A stretch of 43,965 nt of DNA, from the NCBI GenBank assembly GCA_046756445.1, contig JBHHWI010000012.1, positions 1-43,965 on the forward strand, given 5' to 3'. The translations under genes and the position numbers were made by a program. The stretch comes from JACZWL01 sp046756445. GTDB taxonomy: Bacteria > Pseudomonadota > Gammaproteobacteria > Steroidobacterales > Woeseiaceae. The notes under the pieces were generated by a model, which saw only the letters and a program-made list of their open reading frames with translations, made no database searches and had not been told where the DNA came from. Below, one piece after another: positions 16,487 through 23,892 of this stretch. Within the stretch, counting starts at the first letter, position 1; the number at the start of each line of letters is the position of its first letter.

Positions 16487-17836
16487 ATGTTCGACAATCT
16501 CTCGGCTCGCCTGACAGGGGCGGCACGAAATCTGACCGGCAAGGGGCGTCTGAGTGAGTCCAATATCAGGGACGAGATGCGCCAGCTTCGGCTCGCGCTG
16601 CTGGAGGCCGACGTCGCGCTTCCGGTCGTCAAGTCGTTCATCGAACGCATCAGGGAGCGGGCCCTCGGCGAGGAGGTCGGCAAGAGCCTGACGCCCGGGC
16701 AGGCGCTCGTGAAAATCATTCACGGCGAACTGGTTCGGCTGCTGGGTACGGAACACGAGCCGCTGAACCTCAGGGCACAGCCGCCAGTCGTCATCGTGGT
16801 GGTCGGCCTGCAGGGATCGGGCAAGACCACGACCGCCGCCAAGCTCGCAAAAAGATTGATCGAGTCGGGCAGAAAACGCGTAATGCTCGCCAGCGTGGAC
16901 GTTCACCGGCCTGCCGCCATCTTGCAGCTGCAAACGCTCGCCGGGGAAATCGGCGCGATGCACTGCGCCAGCGCCGGCGGCGAGAGCCCGGAAGCGATCA
17001 TGGCGCGCGCTCTGGATGAAGCCCGGCGGACGCATGCCGACGTATTGATTGTCGATACAGCCGGCAGGCTGCACATTGATGAGGCGATGATGACAGAGGT
17101 CGTCGACGTGCATAAGCAGTCGAACGCACACGAGACTCTTTATATCCTTGACGCCATGGCTGGTCAGGATGCCGTTAATGCCGCCCGTACTTTCGACGAG
17201 CGTCTGCCGCTGACCGGCATCATCCTCACCAAAGCCGACGGCGATGCCAAAGGCGGCGCGGCACTGTCGGTTCGCGAGGTTACCGGCAAGCCGATCCGGT
17301 TCATCGGGGTCGGCGAGAAGACCGACGCTCTGGAGGCCTTTCACCCCGATCGCATGGCCTCGAGAATCCTCGGCATGGGCGACGTCCTGTCACTGGTCGA
17401 GGAGATGGAAGGCAAGGTCAGTCGCGACAAAGCGGGCAAACTACAAAGAAAGCTCGAGCGCGGGCGTGGATTCGACCTGTCTGACCTCAGGGAACAACTG
17501 GTGCAGATGTTCGACATGGGCGGGCTCGGGGCAATGCTCGACAAGTTGCCGATGCCCGGCAACGTCGGTCCGGACGCGCTCAGGGACAGAGCGGACAAAT
17601 TACAGCTGAAGCGCCAGATCGCCATGATCGATTCGATGACGCCGGGCGAGCGTCGATTTCCGAAGACGATCAACGGCTCCCGCAAACGACGGATCGCCGA
17701 TGGCTCGGGTACGCAGGTGCAGGAGGTCAATCGCCTGCTCAAACAGCACATGCACATGGAGAAAATGATGAAAAAAATGTCCGGTGGCGGCATCAGGAAG
17801 ATAATGCGTGGAATGCCGCCCGGGATGATGAGATAG
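16487..17836 (+). CDS. ffh: Signal recognition particle protein Ffh
   Basis: GTPase that with 4.5S RNA targets nascent membrane proteins to FtsY and the Sec translocon. The 449 residues form the N domain (1 to about 90), the G domain with G1 GLQGSGKTTTAAKLAKRL (K113), DTAGRL and TKADGDAKGGAALS, and a Met-rich M domain (about 320-449) with the MEKMMKKMSGGGIRKIMRG end that binds the RNA and signal sequences. TACACT at 16475-16480 lies six bases before the ATG and no clear ribosome binding site is seen, so a leaderless or very short-leader transcript is possible. The gene begins the ffh-rpsP-rimM-trmD-rplS group. Confidence 0.97.
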   Translation: MFDNLSARLTGAARNLTGKGRLSESNIRDEMRQLRLALLEADVALPVVKSFIERIRERALGEEVGKSLTPGQALVKIIHGELVRLLGTEHEPLNLRAQPPVVIVVVGLQGSGKTTTAAKLAKRLIESGRKRVMLASVDVHRPAAILQLQTLAGEIGAMHCASAGGESPEAIMARALDEARRTHADVLIVDTAGRLHIDEAMMTEVVDVHKQSNAHETLYILDAMAGQDAVNAARTFDERLPLTGIILTKADGDAKGGAALSVREVTGKPIRFIGVGEKTDALEAFHPDRMASRILGMGDVLSLVEEMEGKVSRDKAGKLQRKLERGRGFDLSDLREQLVQMFDMGGLGAMLDKLPMPGNVGPDALRDRADKLQLKRQIAMIDSMTPGERRFPKTINGSRKRRIADGSGTQVQEVNRLLKQHMHMEKMMKKMSGGGIRKIMRGMPPGMMR

Positions 17837-17852
17837 GTTCTGGCCACAATGC

Positions 17853-17880
17853 TTCACATTTGGCCGGAAATGCGTAAAAT
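17853..17880 (+). promoter_or_regulatory. Strong sigma70-type promoter for rpsP operon
   Basis: TTCACA (17853-17858, five of six bases of the -35 consensus) and TAAAAT (17875-17880, five of six of the -10 consensus) are separated by 16 bases. The start would be near 17887, giving a leader of about 60 bases before rpsP. This is the best consensus promoter I can see in the window. Confidence 0.65.
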
Positions 17881-17889
17881 GCCCGCTTT

Positions 17890-17926
17890 GCTCGGGCAGG
17901 CTCCCGAGCGCAGGCATGTCTGCCTG
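17890..17926 (+). promoter_or_regulatory. Two consecutive hairpins in the rpsP leader
   Basis: GCTCGGG (17890-17896) pairs with CCCGAGC (17903-17909), and CAGGCA (17911-17916) pairs with TGCCTG (17921-17926). Together they fill most of the predicted 5' leader of the rpsP-rimM-trmD-rplS mRNA. No T-run follows, so they are not terminators. I do not recognise a described leader family; regulation of translation or mRNA stability is only a possibility. Confidence 0.4.
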
Positions 17927-17946
17927 TAGCTGAAATCGGATTGGTC

Positions 17947-18498
17947 ATGGTCAGTATTCGTCTTTCGCGCGCTGGCGCGAAAAAGCGCCCGTTTTACCAC
18001 CTGGTGGTCACCGACAGTCGCAACCGTCGGGACGGCCGGTATATCGAACGGCTTGGATTCTTTAACCCCGTTGCAAAGGGAAAGGAAGAGCAACTTCGTA
18101 TCGACGTCGAGCGCGTGGATTACTGGATCAGCCAGGGCGCACAGCCCTCGGATCGCGTGGCATCGCTTCTCAAGGCATCCCGAAAAGGTGTTGCCCCGGG
18201 GAGAGGCAAACGCATGCCGAAGAAGGCGGCGAAGGCAAAGCCAGCCGAGGTGAGCGAGGCCAAACCTGAGGAATCGGCCGATGCCGCCAGGAGCGAGCCT
18301 GCCGAAGAAGCCCAAGCGAGTGTCGACAAGCCGGACGGGTCGACTGACAGTGCTGAAGCCGGACCGGAACCCCCTGCCGACGCCGAGGGCGCCAAAACCG
18401 GCGATGCCGAGGAAGCGGGAGACGAGAAGCCCGACGAGGCCGCCGGCACTGACGAGACTCCGGCAGAGGACGCGGCGGCCGACAGCGTTAAGAAGTGA
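17947..18498 (+). CDS. rpsP: 30S ribosomal protein S16 with long acidic C-terminal extension
   Basis: S16 helps early assembly of the 30S body. The first 80 or so residues are standard (MVSIRLSRAGAKKRPFYHLV, then RRDGRYIERLGFFNP). Most S16 proteins have 80-100 residues; this one has 183. The extra part starts with a basic Lys/Arg/Ala stretch (about 80-100) and continues as about 80 residues of Ala, Glu, Asp, Pro, Ser and Thr, ending DSVKK. It is probably disordered. The ATG at 17947 is chosen over an in-frame TTG two codons earlier because family members begin MV-IRL. The stop overlaps the rimM start by four bases. Confidence 0.96.
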   Translation: MVSIRLSRAGAKKRPFYHLVVTDSRNRRDGRYIERLGFFNPVAKGKEEQLRIDVERVDYWISQGAQPSDRVASLLKASRKGVAPGRGKRMPKKAAKAKPAEVSEAKPEESADAARSEPAEEAQASVDKPDGSTDSAEAGPEPPADAEGAKTGDAEEAGDEKPDEAAGTDETPAEDAAADSVKK

Positions 18499-18989
18499 CG
18501 CCCGTTGTCCTTGGCCGAATAGCAGGGGTATTCGGCGTACAGGGATGGGTCAAGGTGTTTTCTTACACCGAGCCTCGGGAGGCAATTCTCGACTACGAAA
18601 AATGGTGGCTTCTGCGGGGTGGGGCGTGGTCCCCGGTAGCGCTCGAAGAAGGCAAGCCCCACGGCAAGTCGGTGATCGCGAAACTCGCCACCGTTGACGA
18701 CAGAGATGCGGCGGCAGAACTGGTCGATGTGGAGGTTGCCGTTTCCAGGGAACAACTACCCGAAACGCAGGCGGGTGAGTATTACTGGACGGACCTTGAA
18801 GGACTGAAAGTCGTTGACAAAGACGGCAAGGAACTGGGACAGGTAGACTATTTGATGGCAACGGGCGCGAACGATGTGCTGGTCGTTGCCGGGGATCGGC
18901 AGCGACTGATTCCTTTTGTGATGGACGCGGTAATTCTTGACGTTGATCTCGTCAAAGGCGTGATCAGTGTTGACTGGGAATGGGACTGA
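18495..18989 (+). CDS. rimM: Ribosome maturation factor RimM
   Basis: Assembly factor for the 30S head that binds S19. The 164 residues have the N-terminal RimM domain, with VVLGRIAGVFGVQGWVKVFS and EWWLLR-like WWLLRGGAW, and the C-terminal PRC-barrel, with YYWTDLEGLKV and LIPFVMDAVILDVD. The GTG start sits in the rpsP stop (GTGA overlap). The usual length is about 170-180 residues. Its location between rpsP and trmD is the conserved one. Confidence 0.95.
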   Translation: MTPVVLGRIAGVFGVQGWVKVFSYTEPREAILDYEKWWLLRGGAWSPVALEEGKPHGKSVIAKLATVDDRDAAAELVDVEVAVSREQLPETQAGEYYWTDLEGLKVVDKDGKELGQVDYLMATGANDVLVVAGDRQRLIPFVMDAVILDVDLVKGVISVDWEWD

Positions 18990-18993
18990 TGCA

Positions 18994-19746
18994 ATGCAGA
19001 TACGCATCGTCAGTATTCTTCCCGAGATGGTACAGGCGGTGGCCGAATACGGCGTCGTCGGCCGGGCGGTAGAACGAGGTCTCGCGTGCATTGACTGTGT
19101 GAATCCGAGGGATTTCACCGACGACGCGCATCGCACGGTCGATGATCGGCCCTACGGCGGAGGCCCCGGCATGGTGATGAAGTTCGAGCCGGCCGTGGCG
19201 GCGATCCGCGAGGCCAGACGCACGATGCCTTCCGACTCTCCGGTCATTTGCCTGACCCCGCAGGGGTCGGTATTCGACCAGCCGGCCGCAAATCGGCTGG
19301 CGAAACTGCCGGGCCTCATATTGCTGGCCGGCCGGTACGAGGGGATCGACGAGAGGCTTATCGAGTCGGAGGTCGCAGAGGAATTGTCGCTGGGTGACTT
19401 CGTGCTCAGCGGCGGGGAGATCGCGGCGATGGCCATGATCGATGCCATAGTGAGGTTGCTTCCCGGCGTCCTCGGCGATGAGGAGTCCGCATCACAGGAC
19501 TCCTTCGCGGAAGGATTGCTGGATTGCCCGCATTACACGCGCCCCGAAGTGATCGAAGGGCGGCGTGTGCCGTCAGTATTGTTGTCGGGTGATCATGCCG
19601 CAATCGCCCGCTGGCGGTACAAACAGGCCCTGGGTCGCAGTTATGTGAGGCGTCCCGATCTTGTGAGAAAATTGGAGCTGGACCATGAACAGCAGGCGCT
19701 GCTCGATGAGTACCTCGAGGAGCGGGCGCAAGGAACCGGCAGGTAG
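18994..19746 (+). CDS. trmD: tRNA (guanine-N1-)-methyltransferase TrmD
   Basis: SPOUT enzyme that makes m1G37 in tRNAs whose anticodon is followed by G, preventing +1 frameshifts. Conserved elements are DDRPYGGGPGMVMKFEP (about 49-65), the knot region LLAGRYEGIDERLIE (about 110-124), LSLGDFVLSGGE (about 131-142) and DCPHYTRPEVIEGRRVPSVLLSGDH. The start is ATG at 18994, giving 250 residues that begin MQIRIVSILPEM. An earlier in-frame start would overlap rimM and add nine residues not seen in the family. Confidence 0.97.
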   Translation: MQIRIVSILPEMVQAVAEYGVVGRAVERGLACIDCVNPRDFTDDAHRTVDDRPYGGGPGMVMKFEPAVAAIREARRTMPSDSPVICLTPQGSVFDQPAANRLAKLPGLILLAGRYEGIDERLIESEVAEELSLGDFVLSGGEIAAMAMIDAIVRLLPGVLGDEESASQDSFAEGLLDCPHYTRPEVIEGRRVPSVLLSGDHAAIARWRYKQALGRSYVRRPDLVRKLELDHEQQALLDEYLEERAQGTGR

Positions 19747-19752
19747 GAAACG

Positions 19753-20097
19753 ATGAGCAAACTAATCGAGTCAATAGAACAGGAACAGATCAACAAGGAA
19801 ATCCCGGACTTCGCGCCGGGCGATACGGTCGTTGTTCAGGTCAAGGTCAAGGAAGGCGCCCGCGAGCGTCTGCAGGCTTTCGAGGGAATCGTCATCGCAA
19901 AAAGGAATCGTGGCCTCAACTCGTCTTTTACCGTGCGAAAGATCTCCCATGGCGAAGGTGTGGAACGGGTGTTCCAGACCTACAGCCCTACCGTCAGCGC
20001 CATCAAGGTGAAACGGCGTGGCGACGTACGTCGCGCAAAACTCTACTATCTTCGCGGCCGCACCGGCAAAGCGGCACGCATTAAAGAGAAGATTTAG
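19753..20097 (+). CDS. rplS: 50S ribosomal protein L19
   Basis: L19 sits at the interface of the 50S and 30S subunits. The 114 residues match the family from end to end: FAPGDTVVVQVKVKEGARER, LQAFEGIVIAKRNRGLNSSF, TVRKISHGEGVERVFQTYSP and RGDVRRAKLYYLRGRTGKAA. AGGAAAC gives the ribosome binding site, six bases after trmD. Last gene of the rpsP operon. An AT-rich imperfect hairpin (about 20091-20112) follows, but without a good T-run. Confidence 0.98.
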   Translation: MSKLIESIEQEQINKEIPDFAPGDTVVVQVKVKEGARERLQAFEGIVIAKRNRGLNSSFTVRKISHGEGVERVFQTYSPTVSAIKVKRRGDVRRAKLYYLRGRTGKAARIKEKI

Positions 20098-20134
20098 AGA
20101 GAATCTAAAATCCGGGTTTTACTCGAATCGACCG

Positions 20135-20140
20135 TATAAT
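20135..20140 (+). promoter_or_regulatory. Candidate -10 box of the TRAP operon
   Basis: A perfect TATAAT lies 56 bases before the start of the TatT-like gene, in the 98-base gap after rplS. The -35 region at the right distance (about 20112-20117) matches poorly, so an activator could be needed. A start near 20147 is implied. Confidence 0.4.
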
Positions 20141-20195
20141 TGACGTCCAGGGATTTGGGGCGGAACCTATCCGCCGAAGAGGGGTCTGTCGTGGC

Positions 20196-21071
20196 ATGAG
20201 CACCATGCAGGGAATCAGCGTGCGAGCCAGCCTTTTTACCTTCATTGCCGCGTGCCTCGCAGTGTCCGGCTGCGCGACTCTGATGTCTTCTGCGGCGACC
20301 GGTCTGGCCGAGGACCTGTCGGCCGCAGTCCTGAATCAGAATGATCCGGAGCTCGTTCGCGACGGTGCGCCGGCCTATCTGCTGCTGCTCGACAGTATTC
20401 TCGAGGGCAGCCCCGACGACCCCGAACTCCTGATTGCCGCCGCCAAGATGTATGCGACCTACGGGACGGTCTTTGCCGACGACCCCGAACGATCTGCCAG
20501 GCTGACATCGAGAGCTATCGAATACGCGCAACGCGGCGTATGCAATGCCTATGCCGACGGTTGCGACTGGAACAAGGCGACCTTCGACGATTTCGAGGCC
20601 AGCCTCGTGGGCCTCCGCCATAAGCACGCGGAGATCGCCTATGGTTATTCACTCGCGTCGCTGGCATACACGCTCGCCCACTCCGACGACTGGAATGCGA
20701 TTGCGCGGCTGCCGCACCTGGAAGCGCTGCTGCTCAGATACCTGGAGATCAGCAAATTGGCTGTAGAGAGTGACGTATATACGTACCTGGGAATACTGTT
20801 GACGTTGAGACCGGCGGCGTTGGGCGGAAAACCCGAACAGGCCCGGAGCTACTTCGAGCGCTCCATCGAACTCACGGGCGGTACGGACCTCGCCGCCAAA
20901 GTCGAATTCGCACAGGGCTATGCGCGACTGCTTTACGACCGTGAATTGCACGACAGGCTTTTGAACGAAGTGATTGCCGCCGATCCGAACGTCCCCGGAC
21001 TGACATTGAGCAATGTCATCGCACAACGAAATGCCGCCGACTTGCTGGCATCGGCCGACGAGTATTTCTGA
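20196..21071 (+). CDS. TRAP transporter-associated lipoprotein, TatT-like
   Basis: Predicted periplasm-facing lipoprotein of 291 residues. A signal peptide ends in the lipobox LAVSGC (Cys26 lipidated). The remainder is almost all helical and rich in Ala and Leu, with TPR-like features such as YLEISKLAVESDVYTYLGIL and ARSYFERSIELTGGTD. Its place directly ahead of DctP, DctQ and DctM genes matches the TatT (T-component) family, known from Treponema, in which a trimeric TPR lipoprotein pairs with the periplasmic binding protein. Start ATG at 20196; an ATG three codons on is also possible. The ligand is unknown; hydrophobic molecules are proposed for the family. Confidence 0.82.
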   Translation: MSTMQGISVRASLFTFIAACLAVSGCATLMSSAATGLAEDLSAAVLNQNDPELVRDGAPAYLLLLDSILEGSPDDPELLIAAAKMYATYGTVFADDPERSARLTSRAIEYAQRGVCNAYADGCDWNKATFDDFEASLVGLRHKHAEIAYGYSLASLAYTLAHSDDWNAIARLPHLEALLLRYLEISKLAVESDVYTYLGILLTLRPAALGGKPEQARSYFERSIELTGGTDLAAKVEFAQGYARLLYDRELHDRLLNEVIAADPNVPGLTLSNVIAQRNAADLLASADEYF

Positions 21072-21088
21072 TCGACCTGGGGATTTCG

Positions 21089-22105
21089 ATGAACAGACTC
21101 AGACTGGCGCTTGCTGCAACGACACTGTTGATGACCGTTTCCGTGGGCGCCGCCGAACTGAAAATTGCCACACTGGCACCGGAGCGCTCCGGCTGGGTGC
21201 AGGAGATGCGCAAGGGAGCGAGGGAAATCCGCGAACGGACCGACGGCCGGGTGGTAATGAAGTTTTACGTTGGCGGCAGCCAGGGTAACGACAAACAGGT
21301 ACTGCGCGCGATCAGGACCAGGAGACTGCACGGTGGCGCGTTTACGCCGATGAGTCTTCAGGATCGCTACGCGGACGTCAACATCTATGGTTTGCCGTTC
21401 CTGTTCGAGTCCGAAAAAGAGGTCGACTACGTTCGGGGACGCATGGACAGGAAATTGCTTCAGGGACTGGAGGAGGCCGGTTTCATAAGTTTCGGGTTTA
21501 CCAACGGCGGCTTCGTATTCCTGATGTCGAATGAGCCCGTACGCGGGCTCGACGATCTCAAGGGCAAGCGGGTCTGGGTGCCCGAAGGCGACAGGATCAG
21601 TTATGCGACAGTGGAGGCGCTGGATCTGTCACCGGTGACCTTGCCGTTGACTGACGTTTTGACCGGCTTGCAGACCGGTCTCATCGACATCGTGTTGTTT
21701 CCGCCCATCGGGACGCTGGCTTTGCAGTGGCACACAAAGGTGAAATACCTGACGGAAATGCCGATACTGTTCTCGATGGGATTGATGGCGATCGACGCCA
21801 CGGCATTCGGCAGGTTGAGCGAGGGAGACCAGCAGATCGTTCGTGAAGTCATGGCGGGCATTTACGAGGACTTCAGCAACGTCAATCGCGAGGACAACAA
21901 GAACGCCAAGGAAGCCCTTTTGAATTCGGGCGTCCAGAGTGTGCAGCCCACGGCAGGTGAACTCGAGAAGATTCACGAGATCATGGAAAGAACTAACCGG
22001 CAGCTCGGAGAGCAGGGCTTGTTTTCAATGGCGTTGTACGACGAGATGATCGGGCACATCGACGACTACCGAAGACAGCAACAAGAAGCAGGCGGTGGCT
22101 CCTGA
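21089..22105 (+). CDS. TRAP transporter solute-binding protein, DctP family
   Basis: Periplasmic binding protein of 338 residues that captures the substrate for the DctQM permease. The signal peptide (1 to about 22) ends SVGAA. The mature protein has the family layout: LKIATLAPERSGWVQEMRKG, GFTNGGFVFLMSNEPVRGLDDLKGKRV with the conserved Arg near the ligand site (about residue 160), VTLPLTDVLTGLQTGLIDIV and ALQWHTKVKYLTEMP. The usual 'R-x-P' ligand-binding arginine context is replaced by GKRVWVPEGD. It begins 17 bases after the lipoprotein gene and overlaps dctQ by 11 bases. Substrate not predictable from sequence alone. Confidence 0.93.
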   Translation: MNRLRLALAATTLLMTVSVGAAELKIATLAPERSGWVQEMRKGAREIRERTDGRVVMKFYVGGSQGNDKQVLRAIRTRRLHGGAFTPMSLQDRYADVNIYGLPFLFESEKEVDYVRGRMDRKLLQGLEEAGFISFGFTNGGFVFLMSNEPVRGLDDLKGKRVWVPEGDRISYATVEALDLSPVTLPLTDVLTGLQTGLIDIVLFPPIGTLALQWHTKVKYLTEMPILFSMGLMAIDATAFGRLSEGDQQIVREVMAGIYEDFSNVNREDNKNAKEALLNSGVQSVQPTAGELEKIHEIMERTNRQLGEQGLFSMALYDEMIGHIDDYRRQQQEAGGGS

Positions 22106-22619
22106 GCCCGCTCCCAATCTTCTGAAGCGCCTCGAGCGCTTCGGAAGGGCCGCCGAAAACACCGTACTGGTTCTGCTGCTGACTGCCATGATTGTTCTGG
22201 CAGTCGGCCAGATCGCGCTGCGGGAACTGTTCGACACCGGCATCATCTGGGCGGACGAACTGGTCAAGCTGATGGTTCTCTGGATCGCAATGCTGGGTGC
22301 CCTGGCCGCCAGTCGTGATGACCGGCATCTGCGCATCGACCTGCTGTCGCACACCCTGTCGGAACGCATGCTTGCACTGGCCCGCCTGGTGGTCGAGGTC
22401 TTCGCCGCCGTTGTTTGCGGCGTCGTCGCCTGGCACGCCTTTCGGTGGTTGCAGATCGAGTTCGAATACCAGGACTCGGTGCTCGTCGATTTTCCTGCAT
22501 GGCTGGCGCACGCGATACTGCCGTTGGCGTTCGTGCTGATGAGCTACCGGTTTACGCTGTCATCGATCAAGAGAGGCGCACAGTTGCGCGCTGAACGCCG
22601 GCAGCCGGAAGAACAGTGA
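22095..22619 (+). CDS. TRAP transporter small permease, DctQ family
   Basis: Four-helix inner-membrane subunit of the TRAP transporter, 174 residues. Membrane segments lie at about 24-45, 55-75, 95-115 and 135-155. The family signature is visible in WADELVKLMVLWIAMLGALAASRDDRHLRIDLLS (positions about 55-85; key residues W55, E58, R78, D79, H82). GTG at 22095 is the start; it overlaps the dctP end by 11 bases, and its stop overlaps the dctM start by four. All three are therefore tightly coupled. Confidence 0.9.
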   Translation: MAPEPAPNLLKRLERFGRAAENTVLVLLLTAMIVLAVGQIALRELFDTGIIWADELVKLMVLWIAMLGALAASRDDRHLRIDLLSHTLSERMLALARLVVEVFAAVVCGVVAWHAFRWLQIEFEYQDSVLVDFPAWLAHAILPLAFVLMSYRFTLSSIKRGAQLRAERRQPEEQ

Positions 22620-23875
22620 TTATTCTGGGCATTGTTCTGGTGTTACTGGCCATTCTGGGTGCGCCGCTCTTCACGATCATCACGGCGAGCGCCATGCTGG
22701 GCTACCTGCGCACCGATACGGATCTCATGAACGTTCCTCTGGAGATCCTGGGTATCGGCAGCATGCCGTTCCTGTCGGCGATCCCCCTGTTTACTTTTGC
22801 CGGATACGTGCTGAGCAAAAGCGGCGCGCCACAACGGTTGGTTCGACTCACGGGAGCGCTGCTGGGATGGATGCCGGGAGGTCTCGCAATCGTGGCATTG
22901 GGTGCGTGCGCATTCTTTACCGCGTTTACGGGTGTGACGGGCGCGACCATTATTGCGCTCGGTGCCATCCTCTACCCGGCGCTTCAGCATGACGGTTACG
23001 AGGACAACTTCAATCTCGGACTCGTGACCTCGTCCGGCAGTCTCGGGCTCCTGTTCGCGCCATCGTTGCCGATCATTCTGTACGGCGTGATTTCGGAAGT
23101 CTCCATCGACAATCTGTTTCGGGCCGGCATCCTGCCCGGACTGATCATGCTTTTCATGTTGTCCGGCTGGAGCCTGTGGGTAAACCGCAGCAATCGCAAG
23201 CCACTCGGCTCTTTCTCGGTCCGGGAGGTCGGCGCCGCCGTCCGGGAATCGATCTGGGAGATACCGCTGCCCATCATTGTCCTCGGCGGCATCTATTCGG
23301 GCTTTTTTGCCGTATCCGAGGCAGCGGCCATAACAGCCGCTTACGTCCTGATCATCGATGTCGTGATCCTGCGCGAAATAAAACCGGGCGAGCTGCCGGG
23401 CATCATGCGTGAGTCGATGCTGCTCGTGGGCGGGATCCTCGTTATCGTCGGTGCATCGCTGGCGTCGACGAATTATATGATCGACGCCGAAATACCGCAG
23501 AAACTCCTGGCGTTTGTCGCCGAGCTCGTGTCCAGTAAGACGACCTTCCTCATATTGCTGCTGGTATTTCTGCTGATCCTGGGCGCAATCCTGGATATTT
23601 TCTCGGCGATTGTCCTGGTCGTCCCGCTGATCATCCCGATCGCGGCACAATACGGCGTGCATGAAGTGCACCTGGGCATCATTTTCCTCGCTGCCATGCA
23701 ACTCGGATACCTGACGCCGCCGGTCGGGCTGAACCTGTTCATTGCCAGCTATCGCTTCGACAAGCCGATCATGACGGTCTATTCAGCGACCTTCCCGTTC
23801 CTGATGATTCTCTTGCTATCGGTTATCCTGATCATGTACTGGCCGGAGTTATCATTGATTCTGGTGCCGGACTAG
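22616..23875 (+). CDS. TRAP transporter large permease, DctM family
   Basis: Main sodium-coupled permease subunit, 419 residues and about 12 membrane segments. The family features are MPFLSAIPLFTFAGYVLSKSGAPQRL (about 42-67), AFTGVTGATIIALGAILYPAL (about 102-122), PPVGLNLFIASY (about 365-376) and the repeated helical hairpins of the ion-transporter superfamily. The start is GTG at 22616 inside the dctQ stop (GTGA). Together with the two upstream genes and the TatT-like lipoprotein this is a complete TRAP set. Confidence 0.93.
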   Translation: MIILGIVLVLLAILGAPLFTIITASAMLGYLRTDTDLMNVPLEILGIGSMPFLSAIPLFTFAGYVLSKSGAPQRLVRLTGALLGWMPGGLAIVALGACAFFTAFTGVTGATIIALGAILYPALQHDGYEDNFNLGLVTSSGSLGLLFAPSLPIILYGVISEVSIDNLFRAGILPGLIMLFMLSGWSLWVNRSNRKPLGSFSVREVGAAVRESIWEIPLPIIVLGGIYSGFFAVSEAAAITAAYVLIIDVVILREIKPGELPGIMRESMLLVGGILVIVGASLASTNYMIDAEIPQKLLAFVAELVSSKTTFLILLLVFLLILGAILDIFSAIVLVVPLIIPIAAQYGVHEVHLGIIFLAAMQLGYLTPPVGLNLFIASYRFDKPIMTVYSATFPFLMILLLSVILIMYWPELSLILVPD

Positions 23876-23892
23876 TTTTCGAATAGGAGCAA

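Noticed and set aside
22643..23701. A 352-codon minus-strand open frame antisense to dctM
   Set aside because: Its product is rich in Gln, Asp, Arg and His as expected from the complement of hydrophobic codons in GC-rich DNA, and dctM is unmistakable.
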